Source: an uncultured Pseudomonadales bacterium (GTDB lineage Bacteria > Pseudomonadota > Gammaproteobacteria > Pseudomonadales > Balneatricaceae). Taken from it: 64,000 nucleotides of DNA. The translations under genes were made by a program, and so were the position numbers. Under the pieces are notes generated by a model, which saw nothing but the letters and a program-made list of their open reading frames with translations, was not told the DNA's origin and made no database searches. Shown here one piece after another: positions 1-7,154 of this stretch. Each line of letters begins with the position of its first letter. The stretch's first letter is position 1. The stretch covers positions 1 through 64,000 of the forward strand of contig CALKFY010000039.1 of the NCBI GenBank assembly GCA_938084925.1, written 5' to 3'.

Positions 1-354
1 GCTCGTTAAGGCTAAAGGGAGCGAACACGTCGAGGGCCGAGGATAGCGACCTCATAATGAGAGCCCGTATATACGCTCGCGCTGATAACGTGATAAAAAA
101 TGAGCTTGCAAAACCGAGGGAGTCCATATACGCAATGACGGTGAGGTGTGGCATGATTGTATTTGTTAAAATCACCTAGCATCTAGATTAAATAAATTGT
201 ATAATTCGCGCGCGCAAATTCATTGTGTCCTATTCTAGGCGTCAGTTCCTGACACATTGCGCTAATATTAACTACCCTGTTGTAGCTGACCTTCAGGCAA
301 AAAATAGCGTTGTCACAGGTATATCCTGTCTACACACAACGCGTGGAAGAAATC
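1..354. other. Leader region upstream of rpsA, no supported gene
   Basis: This stretch holds no coding region I can support. Bases 1-154 are open on the minus strand for about 51 codons from an ATG at 154 and run off the window, but the peptide is unrecognisable and no convincing ribosome site is seen. Short palindromes occur, such as CTCATAATGAG near 50-60 and CGTATATACG near 67-76. In most gammaproteobacteria cmk lies directly before rpsA. It does not appear here within 354 bases, so the usual linkage is broken or pushed further out. Confidence 0.5.
200..205 (+). promoter_or_regulatory. Candidate -10 box of the rpsA promoter
   Basis: A perfect TATAAT lies 150 bases before the rpsA start and is followed by an alternating CG-rich discriminator (about 207-215). 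GC-rich discriminators are typical of stringently controlled rRNA and ribosomal-protein promoters. No good -35 hexamer is visible at the expected distance (around 177-182), so this is a candidate only. Confidence 0.5.
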
Positions 355-2028
355 ATGAGCGTAAGCTTTGCTGAATTATTTGAAGAATCCTTGATTGCTG
401 TTGAAATGCGTCCAGGTGCCCTTGTTGTGGGTACCGTTCTAGACATCGACGGTGACTGGGTAACTGTAAACGCTGGCCTTAAATCTGAAGCCATCATTCC
501 TGTTGAAGAATTTCTAAACGACACCAAAGAACTTGAAGTCAAGATTGGCGATGAAGTTAAGGTATCCTTGGAAAGTGTTGAAGATGGTACTGGTGAAACT
601 CGTTTGTCCCGTGAAAAGGCTAAGCGTGCTGAAGCTTGGGAAGTACTACAAGCTGCATTTGAAGCAGAAGAAACGGTTACTGGTGTTATCAACGGTAAGG
701 TTAAGGGCGGCTTCACAGTTGCTGTTAACAACATTCAAGGCTTCCTACCTGGCTCTTTGGTTGATGTACGTCCAGTTCGCGACGTAGATCACCTAGAAGG
801 CAAGGAATTGGAATTCAAGCTAATCAAGCTGGATCCAAAGCGCAACAACGTGGTTGTATCCCGTCGTGCGGTTATGCAAGAAGCCAACAGCGCACAGCGC
901 GATGAGTTGCTTGCTAACATCGAAGAAGGTATGGACGTTAAGGGTTACGTGAAGAACCTAACCAACTACGGTGCCTTCGTTGATCTAGGTGGTGTAGACG
1001 GTTTGCTACACATCACCGACATGGCTTGGAAGCGTATTGCACACCCAAGCGACATGCTAAACCCAGGTGACGAAATCACTGTTCGCGTTATCAAGTTTGA
1101 TAAGGACAGCGGTCGTCTATCTTTGGGTCTTAAGCAATTGCAAGAAGATCCATGGGCATCTATCAAGGCACGTTACCCTAACGGCATGAAGACCATGGCT
1201 AAGGTTACTAACCTAACTGACTACGGTTGCTTCGCATCTATCGAAGACGGCGTTGAAGGTTTGGTACACGTTTCTGAAATGTCTTGGACTAACAAGAACA
1301 TCCATCCTTCCAAGGTTGTTCAGTTGGGCGACGAAGTAGAAGTAATGATCTTGGACGTAGACCAAGAACGTCGTCGTATCTCTCTAGGCATCAAGCAGTG
1401 TCAAGGCAATCCATGGGCTGTATTCGCTGAGAAGTATGCTGCTGGCGACCAGGTAACTGGTAACATCAAGACTATCACTGACTTTGGTATCTTCGTTGGT
1501 CTAGAAGGTGATCTTGACGGTCTAGTGCACATGTCTGACATTTCTTGGGAAGTAGACGGCGAAGCTGCACTACGTGACTACAAGAAGGGCGACGAAGTGA
1601 CGGCTGTTATCTTGTCTGTAGATTCCGAGAAAGAGCGTATCTCTCTAGGTATCAAGCAGCTAGACAGCGATCCGTTCAGTGACTACGTTGCTGCTAACGA
1701 CCGCGGTACTATCGTAAACGGTACTATCAAGTCTGTTGAAGCTAAGGAAGCCATCGTTGAGTTGGCCGAAGGCATCGAAGCTGTACTGAAAGCATCTGAA
1801 ATCAGCATCGACCGTGTAGAAGACGCACGCAACGAACTGAAAGCAGGCGACGCAGTAGAAGCTAAGATCACTGGTGTTGACCGTCGTAACCGCGTTATCA
1901 ACTTGTCCATCAAGGCCAAGGACGTGGAAGACGAGAAGCAGGCGATCCGTGACGTGCAAAACATGTCCGTTGAATCTGAAGGTCCTACCACTATCGGTGA
2001 CTTGATCAAGCAGCAAATGGGTCAGTAA
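355..2028 (+). CDS. rpsA: 30S ribosomal protein S1
   Basis: S1 is the large RNA-binding protein of the 30S subunit that recruits and unfolds mRNA leaders during initiation. The product has six consecutive S1 (OB-fold) repeats, roughly residues 21-87, 105-171, 192-260, 277-347, 364-434 and 451-520. The middle ones carry the typical [15 protein letters not shown] and [15 protein letters not shown] blocks. I chose the ATG at 355 ([12 protein letters not shown]) over an in-frame TTG at 310 because GGAAGA precedes it at a normal spacing and the resulting 557 residues equal the usual S1 length. Codon choice is strongly biased, as expected for a highly expressed gene. It ends in a strong terminator, so it is probably transcribed alone. 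ihfB, its usual downstream partner, is not adjacent. Confidence 0.98.
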   Translation: MSVSFAELFEESLIAVEMRPGALVVGTVLDIDGDWVTVNAGLKSEAIIPVEEFLNDTKELEVKIGDEVKVSLESVEDGTGETRLSREKAKRAEAWEVLQAAFEAEETVTGVINGKVKGGFTVAVNNIQGFLPGSLVDVRPVRDVDHLEGKELEFKLIKLDPKRNNVVVSRRAVMQEANSAQRDELLANIEEGMDVKGYVKNLTNYGAFVDLGGVDGLLHITDMAWKRIAHPSDMLNPGDEITVRVIKFDKDSGRLSLGLKQLQEDPWASIKARYPNGMKTMAKVTNLTDYGCFASIEDGVEGLVHVSEMSWTNKNIHPSKVVQLGDEVEVMILDVDQERRRISLGIKQCQGNPWAVFAEKYAAGDQVTGNIKTITDFGIFVGLEGDLDGLVHMSDISWEVDGEAALRDYKKGDEVTAVILSVDSEKERISLGIKQLDSDPFSDYVAANDRGTIVNGTIKSVEAKEAIVELAEGIEAVLKASEISIDRVEDARNELKAGDAVEAKITGVDRRNRVINLSIKAKDVEDEKQAIRDVQNMSVESEGPTTIGDLIKQQMGQ

Positions 2029-2049
2029 TCCCTTTGTTAGCTAGATAAA

Positions 2050-2076
2050 AAGGAGTGCTAAGCACTCCTTTTTTTG
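2050..2076 (+). terminator. Rho-independent terminator of rpsA
   Basis: A perfect 10-bp stem (AAGGAGTGCT / AGCACTCCTT) with a one-base centre is followed by seven T residues, 21 bases after the rpsA stop codon. Confidence 0.93.
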
Positions 2077-2087
2077 TTTTGTAAAGA

Positions 2088-2128
2088 TAGACTGGCACTT
2101 TGGGGTCTGACCCCAAAGTGCCAGTCTA
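2088..2128. repeat. Perfect 41-bp palindrome of the GGGGTC/GACCCC family (copy A)
   Basis: Two 20-bp arms (2088-2107 and 2109-2128) are exactly complementary around a single T. GGGGTC and GACCCC meet at the centre, and the outer 14 bases of each arm are unrelated to the other copies in the window. It lies between the rpsA terminator and the next gene and ends 13 bases before that gene's ATG, so it could fold in the leader of the downstream mRNA. Confidence 0.9.
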
Positions 2129-2141
2129 GTAATGGGATTTT

Positions 2142-2780
2142 ATGTCAGCCAGTAACCCTAATATTCAATCCTTTTGGCACCTTGTCGGTGATCATGTGGC
2201 TGAGCTACGTAGTTTGGTGAGTGATCAGGCTGCCTTGTCGCCAGAGTTTTTAGAAGCTCTGCAAGATGGTTTGACGGCTATTGATCCGAGTCTAACGGTG
2301 TTTTGTACGCCGGAAGAAGAATCGACCATGGTGAATATGGTGTTTGGTTGCGATGGTTATCGCCAAGGTATTGATCAAGTGCTGGAACTGGTTGCTAGTG
2401 CTCCGGTGATGGAAGGGGTAAGGCCTGTTGCGTTTAGTCCGCGGGCTAACTATGTGCCTGATGGTATCGATCTCAATGGTTTGTTGGTGCAGTTAGAAGA
2501 TGTGTATTTTAGCCTGCAGCAGGTGAAGGGTAACTTGCATCTTGATTTATATTTGGATGACCTGAGTTTGCATGAAGATGACCTGCGTGTAGAAGCTGTA
2601 TTGATGTTTCTAGAAGCTATCATTGGTGAATTTGATCTTATGACACGTATCCATAGTATTGATTGGCATGACCTACCTTCAGATCCAGAAGATCACGGTC
2701 TGAAAACCCTTAATCACTTGCGCTCATCCTACGACGCTTTTGGTCCTCTTAGTGCCGATTACGGCATGCTTCTGCATTAG
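2142..2780 (+). CDS. Hypothetical protein, 212 aa, acidic
   Basis: I do not recognise the family. The product is acidic and apparently soluble, with no signal peptide or membrane segment. It looks largely helical with several Leu- and Asp-rich stretches (for example LHLDLYLDDLSLHEDD around residues 130-145). Codon use resembles the neighbours, which supports a real gene. The start at 2142 has a modest GGGA upstream, and the leader is occupied by the 41-bp palindrome. The next gene begins 87 bases later on the same strand. No function can be assigned. Confidence 0.8.
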   Translation: MSASNPNIQSFWHLVGDHVAELRSLVSDQAALSPEFLEALQDGLTAIDPSLTVFCTPEEESTMVNMVFGCDGYRQGIDQVLELVASAPVMEGVRPVAFSPRANYVPDGIDLNGLLVQLEDVYFSLQQVKGNLHLDLYLDDLSLHEDDLRVEAVLMFLEAIIGEFDLMTRIHSIDWHDLPSDPEDHGLKTLNHLRSSYDAFGPLSADYGMLLH

Positions 2781-2867
2781 TCGTTAGCACCCCTATACAC
2801 TGCCAAGCAGCACGCTCTTATGCTATTATGTGGCCAACTTTAGCGTTGACCTCAAAGGATTTTTTGC

Positions 2868-3242
2868 GTGGAACCTATTTATTTATTTACTCTTGCCGGT
2901 GCTTTTTCTATGGCTGGGGCATTGGCCTCTCGCCAAGTTATGCAGGATGCTCTTGCAGGCGATAAGTCAGATGGCGAATCAGTGCCCGAAGCTCAACAAG
3001 AAAGCGTTGCTAAGCGTTATTTGTTAGCGGGTAATTTAGCCGTTATCGCTCTTATCATGGCTATGGTTTATGGTTGGCAAGAATTTGTTTGGTGGATTCC
3101 AGCGGCATTTTTGCTGGTTACCTTTCCCGCTATTTATTATGTTTTCTTAACTCGTTTTCTAACAGCCAAAGGCGGTGCCTTGCTTTACACAGTAGGAGCA
3201 TGGGCTACCCTTGTGCCAATTATTGGTGCTTGGTTAGGTTAG
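2868..3242 (+). CDS. Small integral membrane protein, 124 aa
   Basis: A short hydrophobic protein with an N-terminal membrane segment (about residues 5-22), a polar stretch rich in Asp, Glu and Gln (about 28-48), and two further membrane segments (about 50-68 and 72-90), plus a hydrophobic C-terminus. It starts at a GTG at 2868 placed 8 bases after AAGGA, a good ribosome site. An ATG alternative in this frame is not better placed. Family unknown to me. It is followed by rmuC 52 bases later on the same strand and may be co-transcribed with it. Confidence 0.75.
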   Translation: MEPIYLFTLAGAFSMAGALASRQVMQDALAGDKSDGESVPEAQQESVAKRYLLAGNLAVIALIMAMVYGWQEFVWWIPAAFLLVTFPAIYYVFLTRFLTAKGGALLYTVGAWATLVPIIGAWLG

Positions 3243-3294
3243 GGATTGGCTAGATCAGATAAATTGAAATAGGGTTTATAAGGAATAACCTATT

Positions 3295-4752
3295 ATGTTG
3301 ATGCAGTGGTTGCCATGGATAGTCGCCGGCCTAGTGAGTTTGGTCGTGGTTGTTTTAAGTATGCGTATGGCCAGCAATAACAATCAGCAACAAGCTGATG
3401 AATTGGCACGTTTGCAGGAACAGTTACAGCAGCAAGAGCACTTGGCTGTGGATAATGCTCTTATGGCCGCTCAGTTGCAGCAGACACAAGACCATCAACA
3501 AACAGCTCAACAGCAACTGCATGCTTTGCAGCAAGAACATAGTCAGCTACAAGGTGAGCATAATCAAGCTCGTGAAAACTTAGCGGCTAATAAGGTGCAG
3601 TTACAGGCGCAAGAGCAGGCCAATGCCGCGCAATTAGAGCAACTCAAGCAGTCAAAAGCTGAGTTTGAAAACTTCCTCAAGCAATTTGCTGAAGCTTCCC
3701 TAAATAAGCAAAGTGAACAACTTAATACCTCCAATAAGCAGCAGTTGGACCTGATTCTTAATCCTCTGCGCGAGCAGCTAGGTGAGTTTCGTAAGCGTGT
3801 AGATCACGTTTACACCCAAGAAGCCCAAGATAGACGTAGTTTGGTTGAACAAATTAGCCAATTAAAAGACTTGAATACACGCCTTAGCACCGATGCTATT
3901 AACCTTACCAAAGCCTTAAAGGGGGATAACAAAACCCAAGGTAATTGGGGGGAAATGGTACTAGAGAAGGTGTTAGAGCAATCGGGTCTACGCAATGGGC
4001 ATGAATACCATACGCAAGTTAACTTGACGCAAACTAGTGGCAAGCGCTTGCAGCCTGATGTGGTGGTACACCTGCCAGATAACAAAGATGTAATCATTGA
4101 TGCCAAGGTCTCTTTGGTAGCTTACGACCGTTACCACAGTGCCGAAGATGATGTTTTACGCCAGCAGGCCTTGGATGAGCACCTGCAGTCTATTCGTGGC
4201 CATATTGCTAACCTTAGTGGCAAGTCATACGAAGACGCCGAAGGCGTACGAAGCCTGGATTATGTGTTGTTGTTTATTCCTGTGGAATCGGCCTATATGC
4301 TGGCTTTGCAGAGCGACAAAGGCGAAGCATTGTTTTTGGATGCCATGCAGCGCAACATTATGCTGGTAAGTCCTGCAACTTTATTGATGGCCTTGCGTAC
4401 TATTCACAATATTTGGCGTTACGAGCATCAAAGCCAAAACGCCCAAGAGATTGCTCGCCAAGCAGAAGAAATGCACAAGAAGTTAGTGGACTTTGTAGCA
4501 GCAATGAATGGTGTCGGTACACATCTACAGCGTGCTCATGAGTCTTATGATACGGCCTTTAAGCGTCTTAAGACTGGGCGTGGTAACTTAATAAACCGTG
4601 CTCAAAACATCATCAAGCTAGGCGGCATTAAGCCTAAAAAGCCGTTGCCAGAAGAACTAGTGCAGCAGGCCGAAGAAGCGGAAAGTGCAGCCTTGGCTGG
4701 TCCAGAAGGTGCGGCAAGCAAGGGCTCGGGTGCTAAGGAGTCTGAAGTTTGA
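3295..4752 (+). CDS. rmuC: DNA recombination protein RmuC
   Basis: RmuC limits inversions between short inverted repeats and carries a nuclease-like fold. The 485-residue product has an N-terminal membrane anchor (about 5-23), a long Gln-rich coiled coil (about 28-165) and the RmuC domain (about 190-430). Within that domain RLQPDVVVHLPD..VIIDAKVS (about 252-278) supplies the PD-(D/E)xK-like Asp and Lys residues. The C-terminal tail is low-complexity. ATG 3295 follows AAGGA. The stop codon overlaps the TTG start of the next gene, suggesting translational coupling. A role in holding down palindrome instability would suit a genome with many inverted repeats, but that is inference. Confidence 0.95.
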   Translation: MLMQWLPWIVAGLVSLVVVVLSMRMASNNNQQQADELARLQEQLQQQEHLAVDNALMAAQLQQTQDHQQTAQQQLHALQQEHSQLQGEHNQARENLAANKVQLQAQEQANAAQLEQLKQSKAEFENFLKQFAEASLNKQSEQLNTSNKQQLDLILNPLREQLGEFRKRVDHVYTQEAQDRRSLVEQISQLKDLNTRLSTDAINLTKALKGDNKTQGNWGEMVLEKVLEQSGLRNGHEYHTQVNLTQTSGKRLQPDVVVHLPDNKDVIIDAKVSLVAYDRYHSAEDDVLRQQALDEHLQSIRGHIANLSGKSYEDAEGVRSLDYVLLFIPVESAYMLALQSDKGEALFLDAMQRNIMLVSPATLLMALRTIHNIWRYEHQSQNAQEIARQAEEMHKKLVDFVAAMNGVGTHLQRAHESYDTAFKRLKTGRGNLINRAQNIIKLGGIKPKKPLPEELVQQAEEAESAALAGPEGAASKGSGAKESEV

Positions 4753-5303
4753 GTTTTGACTTTGATGTAGGTGCGCGCCTGAAAGAGGTGCGCAGTAAGC
4801 GTGGCCTGTCTCAGCGAGAGCTGGCAAAACGCGCTGGCGTAACCAATAGCACCATCTCTTTGATCGAGCAGAACCGGGTGAGCCCGTCGGTATCATCACT
4901 TAAGAAGGTGTTGGATGGCTTACCTATGTCTATGGAAACCTTCTTTACCAGAGATGAGCCACAGCAGCAGCAGGTGTTTTATAAGGCGGCTGATCTGCCG
5001 AATATGGGTCAGGGCTGCGTCATTAAGCGCCTAGTCGGTTTTAACCAAGAACAGAGAACTATGTCTTTGTTACATGAAACCTATCCACCAGGTTGTGATA
5101 CGGGCCCTAACACTCAAGTCAGCGAAGGCGAGCAGGCTGGGATTGTTATTACTGGTGAACTAGAAGCCACTGTTGATGGGCGGGTGCAGGTACTTACAGA
5201 AGGTGACGCCTATTATATTACCGCCACGCAACCGTTTCGTTTTCGTAATGTTAGTAACCGGGCTTGTATTCTGGTGACTACCCATAACATGTCGCGTTTT
5301 TAG
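4749..5303 (+). CDS. XRE-family regulator with C-terminal cupin domain
   Basis: A 184-residue regulator. Residues about 8-62 form an XRE helix-turn-helix (LAKRAGVTNSTISLIEQNRV contains the recognition region), and residues about 110-182 form a small cupin (PGCDTGPNTQVSEGEQAGIV and later strands) that normally senses a small ligand. PuuR/SutR-type proteins of polyamine or amino-acid metabolism share this architecture, but the ligand cannot be named from sequence. It starts with TTG at 4749, 8 bases after AAGGAG (4735-4740), and overlaps the rmuC stop. The gene after it starts one base beyond its own stop, so rmuC, this gene and the next form one unit. Confidence 0.9.
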   Translation: MSFDFDVGARLKEVRSKRGLSQRELAKRAGVTNSTISLIEQNRVSPSVSSLKKVLDGLPMSMETFFTRDEPQQQQVFYKAADLPNMGQGCVIKRLVGFNQEQRTMSLLHETYPPGCDTGPNTQVSEGEQAGIVITGELEATVDGRVQVLTEGDAYYITATQPFRFRNVSNRACILVTTHNMSRF

Positions 5304-5304
5304 C

Positions 5305-5553
5305 ATGTTGTCTCTCGAACTACTGGGTACCCAGGGCTGTCATTTGTGCGATGATGCCGAACAAGTGCTGGTGTCATGCTTGGACTTGTCTCAAGTGCAC
5401 ATAGAAGTGGTTGATATTGCTGAATCGGACGCATTGATGTTGGTCTATGCGACGCGTATCCCTGTGCTTCGACATCTAGCCTCAAACTCTGATTTAGAAT
5501 GGCCTTTTCAGGCGCATCAGGTGCAGCGCTTTATTGCCCACCTTGAAAGCTAG
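5305..5553 (+). CDS. Glutaredoxin-like protein, DUF836 type
   Basis: An 82-residue thioredoxin-fold protein. The first strand LELLGTQGCHLCDDAE carries a CxxC pair (Cys12, Cys15), and a cis-proline strand follows (TRIPVLRH, about 50-57), as in the DUF836/glutaredoxin-like family. It probably acts in cytoplasmic thiol-disulfide exchange, with no known partner. It begins one base after the regulator stop and ends in a CTAG whose two strands give the stop codons of this gene and of the convergent tatD gene. Confidence 0.85.
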   Translation: MLSLELLGTQGCHLCDDAEQVLVSCLDLSQVHIEVVDIAESDALMLVYATRIPVLRHLASNSDLEWPFQAHQVQRFIAHLES

Positions 5554-6338
5554 ATACCAAATAAGCGCTGGCAGTTATCGCTAGTGGACGCGGCTATTTC
5601 TTCAATACTTTGCTCTCTTAAAATGCCAACGGTATGCGCAATATGCGGCAAGTAAGAGGGCTCATTGCGGCTAGATTTTGGCTTTGGGCGTATATCTCTA
5701 GGCAATAAATAGGGGGCATCCGTTTCGATTAATAGTCGGTCTTTGGGGATTAAAGGTACCGCTTCGCGTAGGTCTTGGCCGCGACGTTCGTCACATACCC
5801 AACCCGTAATGCCAAAATAAATATCTAATGGCAGTAATCTTTGCAACCAGCTCTTGCAACCCGTAAAGCAATGCAATACAGCGCCGCCGAGCAGGCGAGA
5901 ACGGTAGTGACTTAACAGTTCAAAAAACGCATCTTCAGCATCACGCTCGTGTAGGAATAAAGGCAGCGTGTGTTCACAGCCAGCTTGCAGGTGCTTTTCA
6001 AAGCTATCTAGTTGTTCTTGGGGTGTAGAGAAGTTGCGGTTGAAATCTAGTCCTGTTTCACCGATAGCGATGACCTGTGGATGTTGCCAGAGCTTCTGTA
6101 GTTGTTGCCAGGCTTCTGGTTTGTTATCACTAGCGTGATGAGGGTGGAAGCCAGCTGTGGTGTATAGTGTTAGCGGGTGCGGTTGGCTTAGCTCAAGGGC
6201 TTGTTGGCTAGATACTAGGTCCGTACCAGTAACGATTTGTTGCATTACGCCTTGTTGGCTAGCCCGCAATAAGACATCGGCACGGTCTTTATCAAACCTA
6301 GAGTTAGTTAGATTGACACCAATGTCGATAAATTGCAT
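5550..6338 (-). CDS. tatD: TatD-family metal-dependent deoxyribonuclease
   Basis: A 262-residue TIM-barrel hydrolase. TatD proteins are 3'-5' exonucleases acting on DNA and RNA, linked to DNA repair and DNA fragmentation. Visible family blocks are the N-terminal FIDIGVNLTN, GFHPHH (about 63-68), the metal-binding Glu in IGETGLDFNRN (about 93-103), PLFLHER, VLHCFTG (about 154-160) and IETDAPYLLPR (about 206-216). DIGVNLT rather than DSHCHL points to TatD itself rather than YcfH or YjjV. The gene lies 13 bases downstream of the CheZ-like gene on the same strand. Confidence 0.94.
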   Translation of the reverse strand: MQFIDIGVNLTNSRFDKDRADVLLRASQQGVMQQIVTGTDLVSSQQALELSQPHPLTLYTTAGFHPHHASDNKPEAWQQLQKLWQHPQVIAIGETGLDFNRNFSTPQEQLDSFEKHLQAGCEHTLPLFLHERDAEDAFFELLSHYRSRLLGGAVLHCFTGCKSWLQRLLPLDIYFGITGWVCDERRGQDLREAVPLIPKDRLLIETDAPYLLPRDIRPKPKSSRNEPSYLPHIAHTVGILREQSIEEIAASTSDNCQRLFGI

Positions 6339-6351
6339 AGGGTAGGGTGAC

Positions 6352-6933
6352 TTAGAATAGTTCTACGTCGTCAGAATCAGCTTCTACTTCTTCTTCTTGA
6401 CTAGAAGCTTCGTGATAGATCGCAATCGCTTCGTCAATGCTGGCACCGTTAACGATTGATTGGAACATGATACGTTCTGATTCCATGGAATAAGAGTCAT
6501 GCAAATGTGACTGCAGCTTCATCCAAGCCATTGGGTCTTGAATGCGATCAGGATCTTTGATGAGGGATGACATAGCATCTAAGCTTTCAATAACGTGAGA
6601 CAAGCGTTGCGACATGCGGTCAAAGAATTGAAACTCAATAACAGCCTGGCCAATTTTGGCATGGGCTTCTGTGGCAGCTGCGCCTATTAATTGAACTTCG
6701 GCATCCATGTTAACATGGCCGTTACTAAGGCTGTCAGTGGAATCTTTGATAGTAAGAATATTGTCAGCAATAGTAGAGAAGTTGCGGGTAAGCATATCCA
6801 CATCCGAGTTACTGTCACTAAGACTAGTACGGATTTGTGCAATAGAAATGCCAAGCATCGTCAAGGTGTCTTCAACGTGGCTGTAGCTATTCTCTTTGTT
6901 GTTCTCCACCGCAGTGGAAGTTAATTCTGTCAT
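6352..6933 (-). CDS. Helical protein with CheZ-like phosphatase signature (hypothetical)
   Basis: A 193-residue, all-helical, acidic protein. Its most conserved-looking stretch, IEFQFFDRMSQRLSHV, places Asp105 and Gln109 four residues apart. This matches the spacing of the catalytic Asp and Gln in the DFQDLTGQ helix of the CheY-P phosphatase CheZ. The preceding helix (residues about 20-95) resembles the long CheZ/chemoreceptor-type helices, and the C-terminus is very acidic and ends in VELF. CheZ uses a C-terminal CheY-binding helix, so the tail could play that part. Phosphatase activity is inference, and no chemotaxis gene is nearby. It is transcribed ahead of tatD and divergently from uup. 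Confidence 0.6.
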   Translation of the reverse strand: MTELTSTAVENNKENSYSHVEDTLTMLGISIAQIRTSLSDSNSDVDMLTRNFSTIADNILTIKDSTDSLSNGHVNMDAEVQLIGAAATEAHAKIGQAVIEFQFFDRMSQRLSHVIESLDAMSSLIKDPDRIQDPMAWMKLQSHLHDSYSMESERIMFQSIVNGASIDEAIAIYHEASSQEEEVEADSDDVELF

Positions 6934-7093
6934 GTTTGGTCCGTTAGGCTCGACTAACTTACTCTGTTACATCTAGGGTATCTGAGCCATGTAAGGCCAT
7001 ATTATCGGTATATTAGCCTTAGATGCAACCGCAAAGAGCAACCTTTTGTATAAATATGTAACTTGCAAGTGACTGAAAGGCAATGAGATTCGG

Positions 7094-7099
7094 TATAAT
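7094..7099 (+). promoter_or_regulatory. Candidate -10 box for uup
   Basis: A perfect TATAAT lies 55 bases before the uup start in the 221-base divergent gap. A TGACTG 18 bases upstream is a poor -35, so the assignment rests on the -10 box alone. Confidence 0.4.
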
Positions 7100-7154
7100 A
7101 GGCCTAAATATACGTTGGCCGATTCCGGTTAAGAGTTAATAGTAAGGTTAAGAT

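Noticed and set aside
1..154. Open minus-strand frame of 51 codons running off the left edge
   Set aside because: The peptide is unrecognisable, no good ribosome site is seen, and the region is rich in small palindromes.
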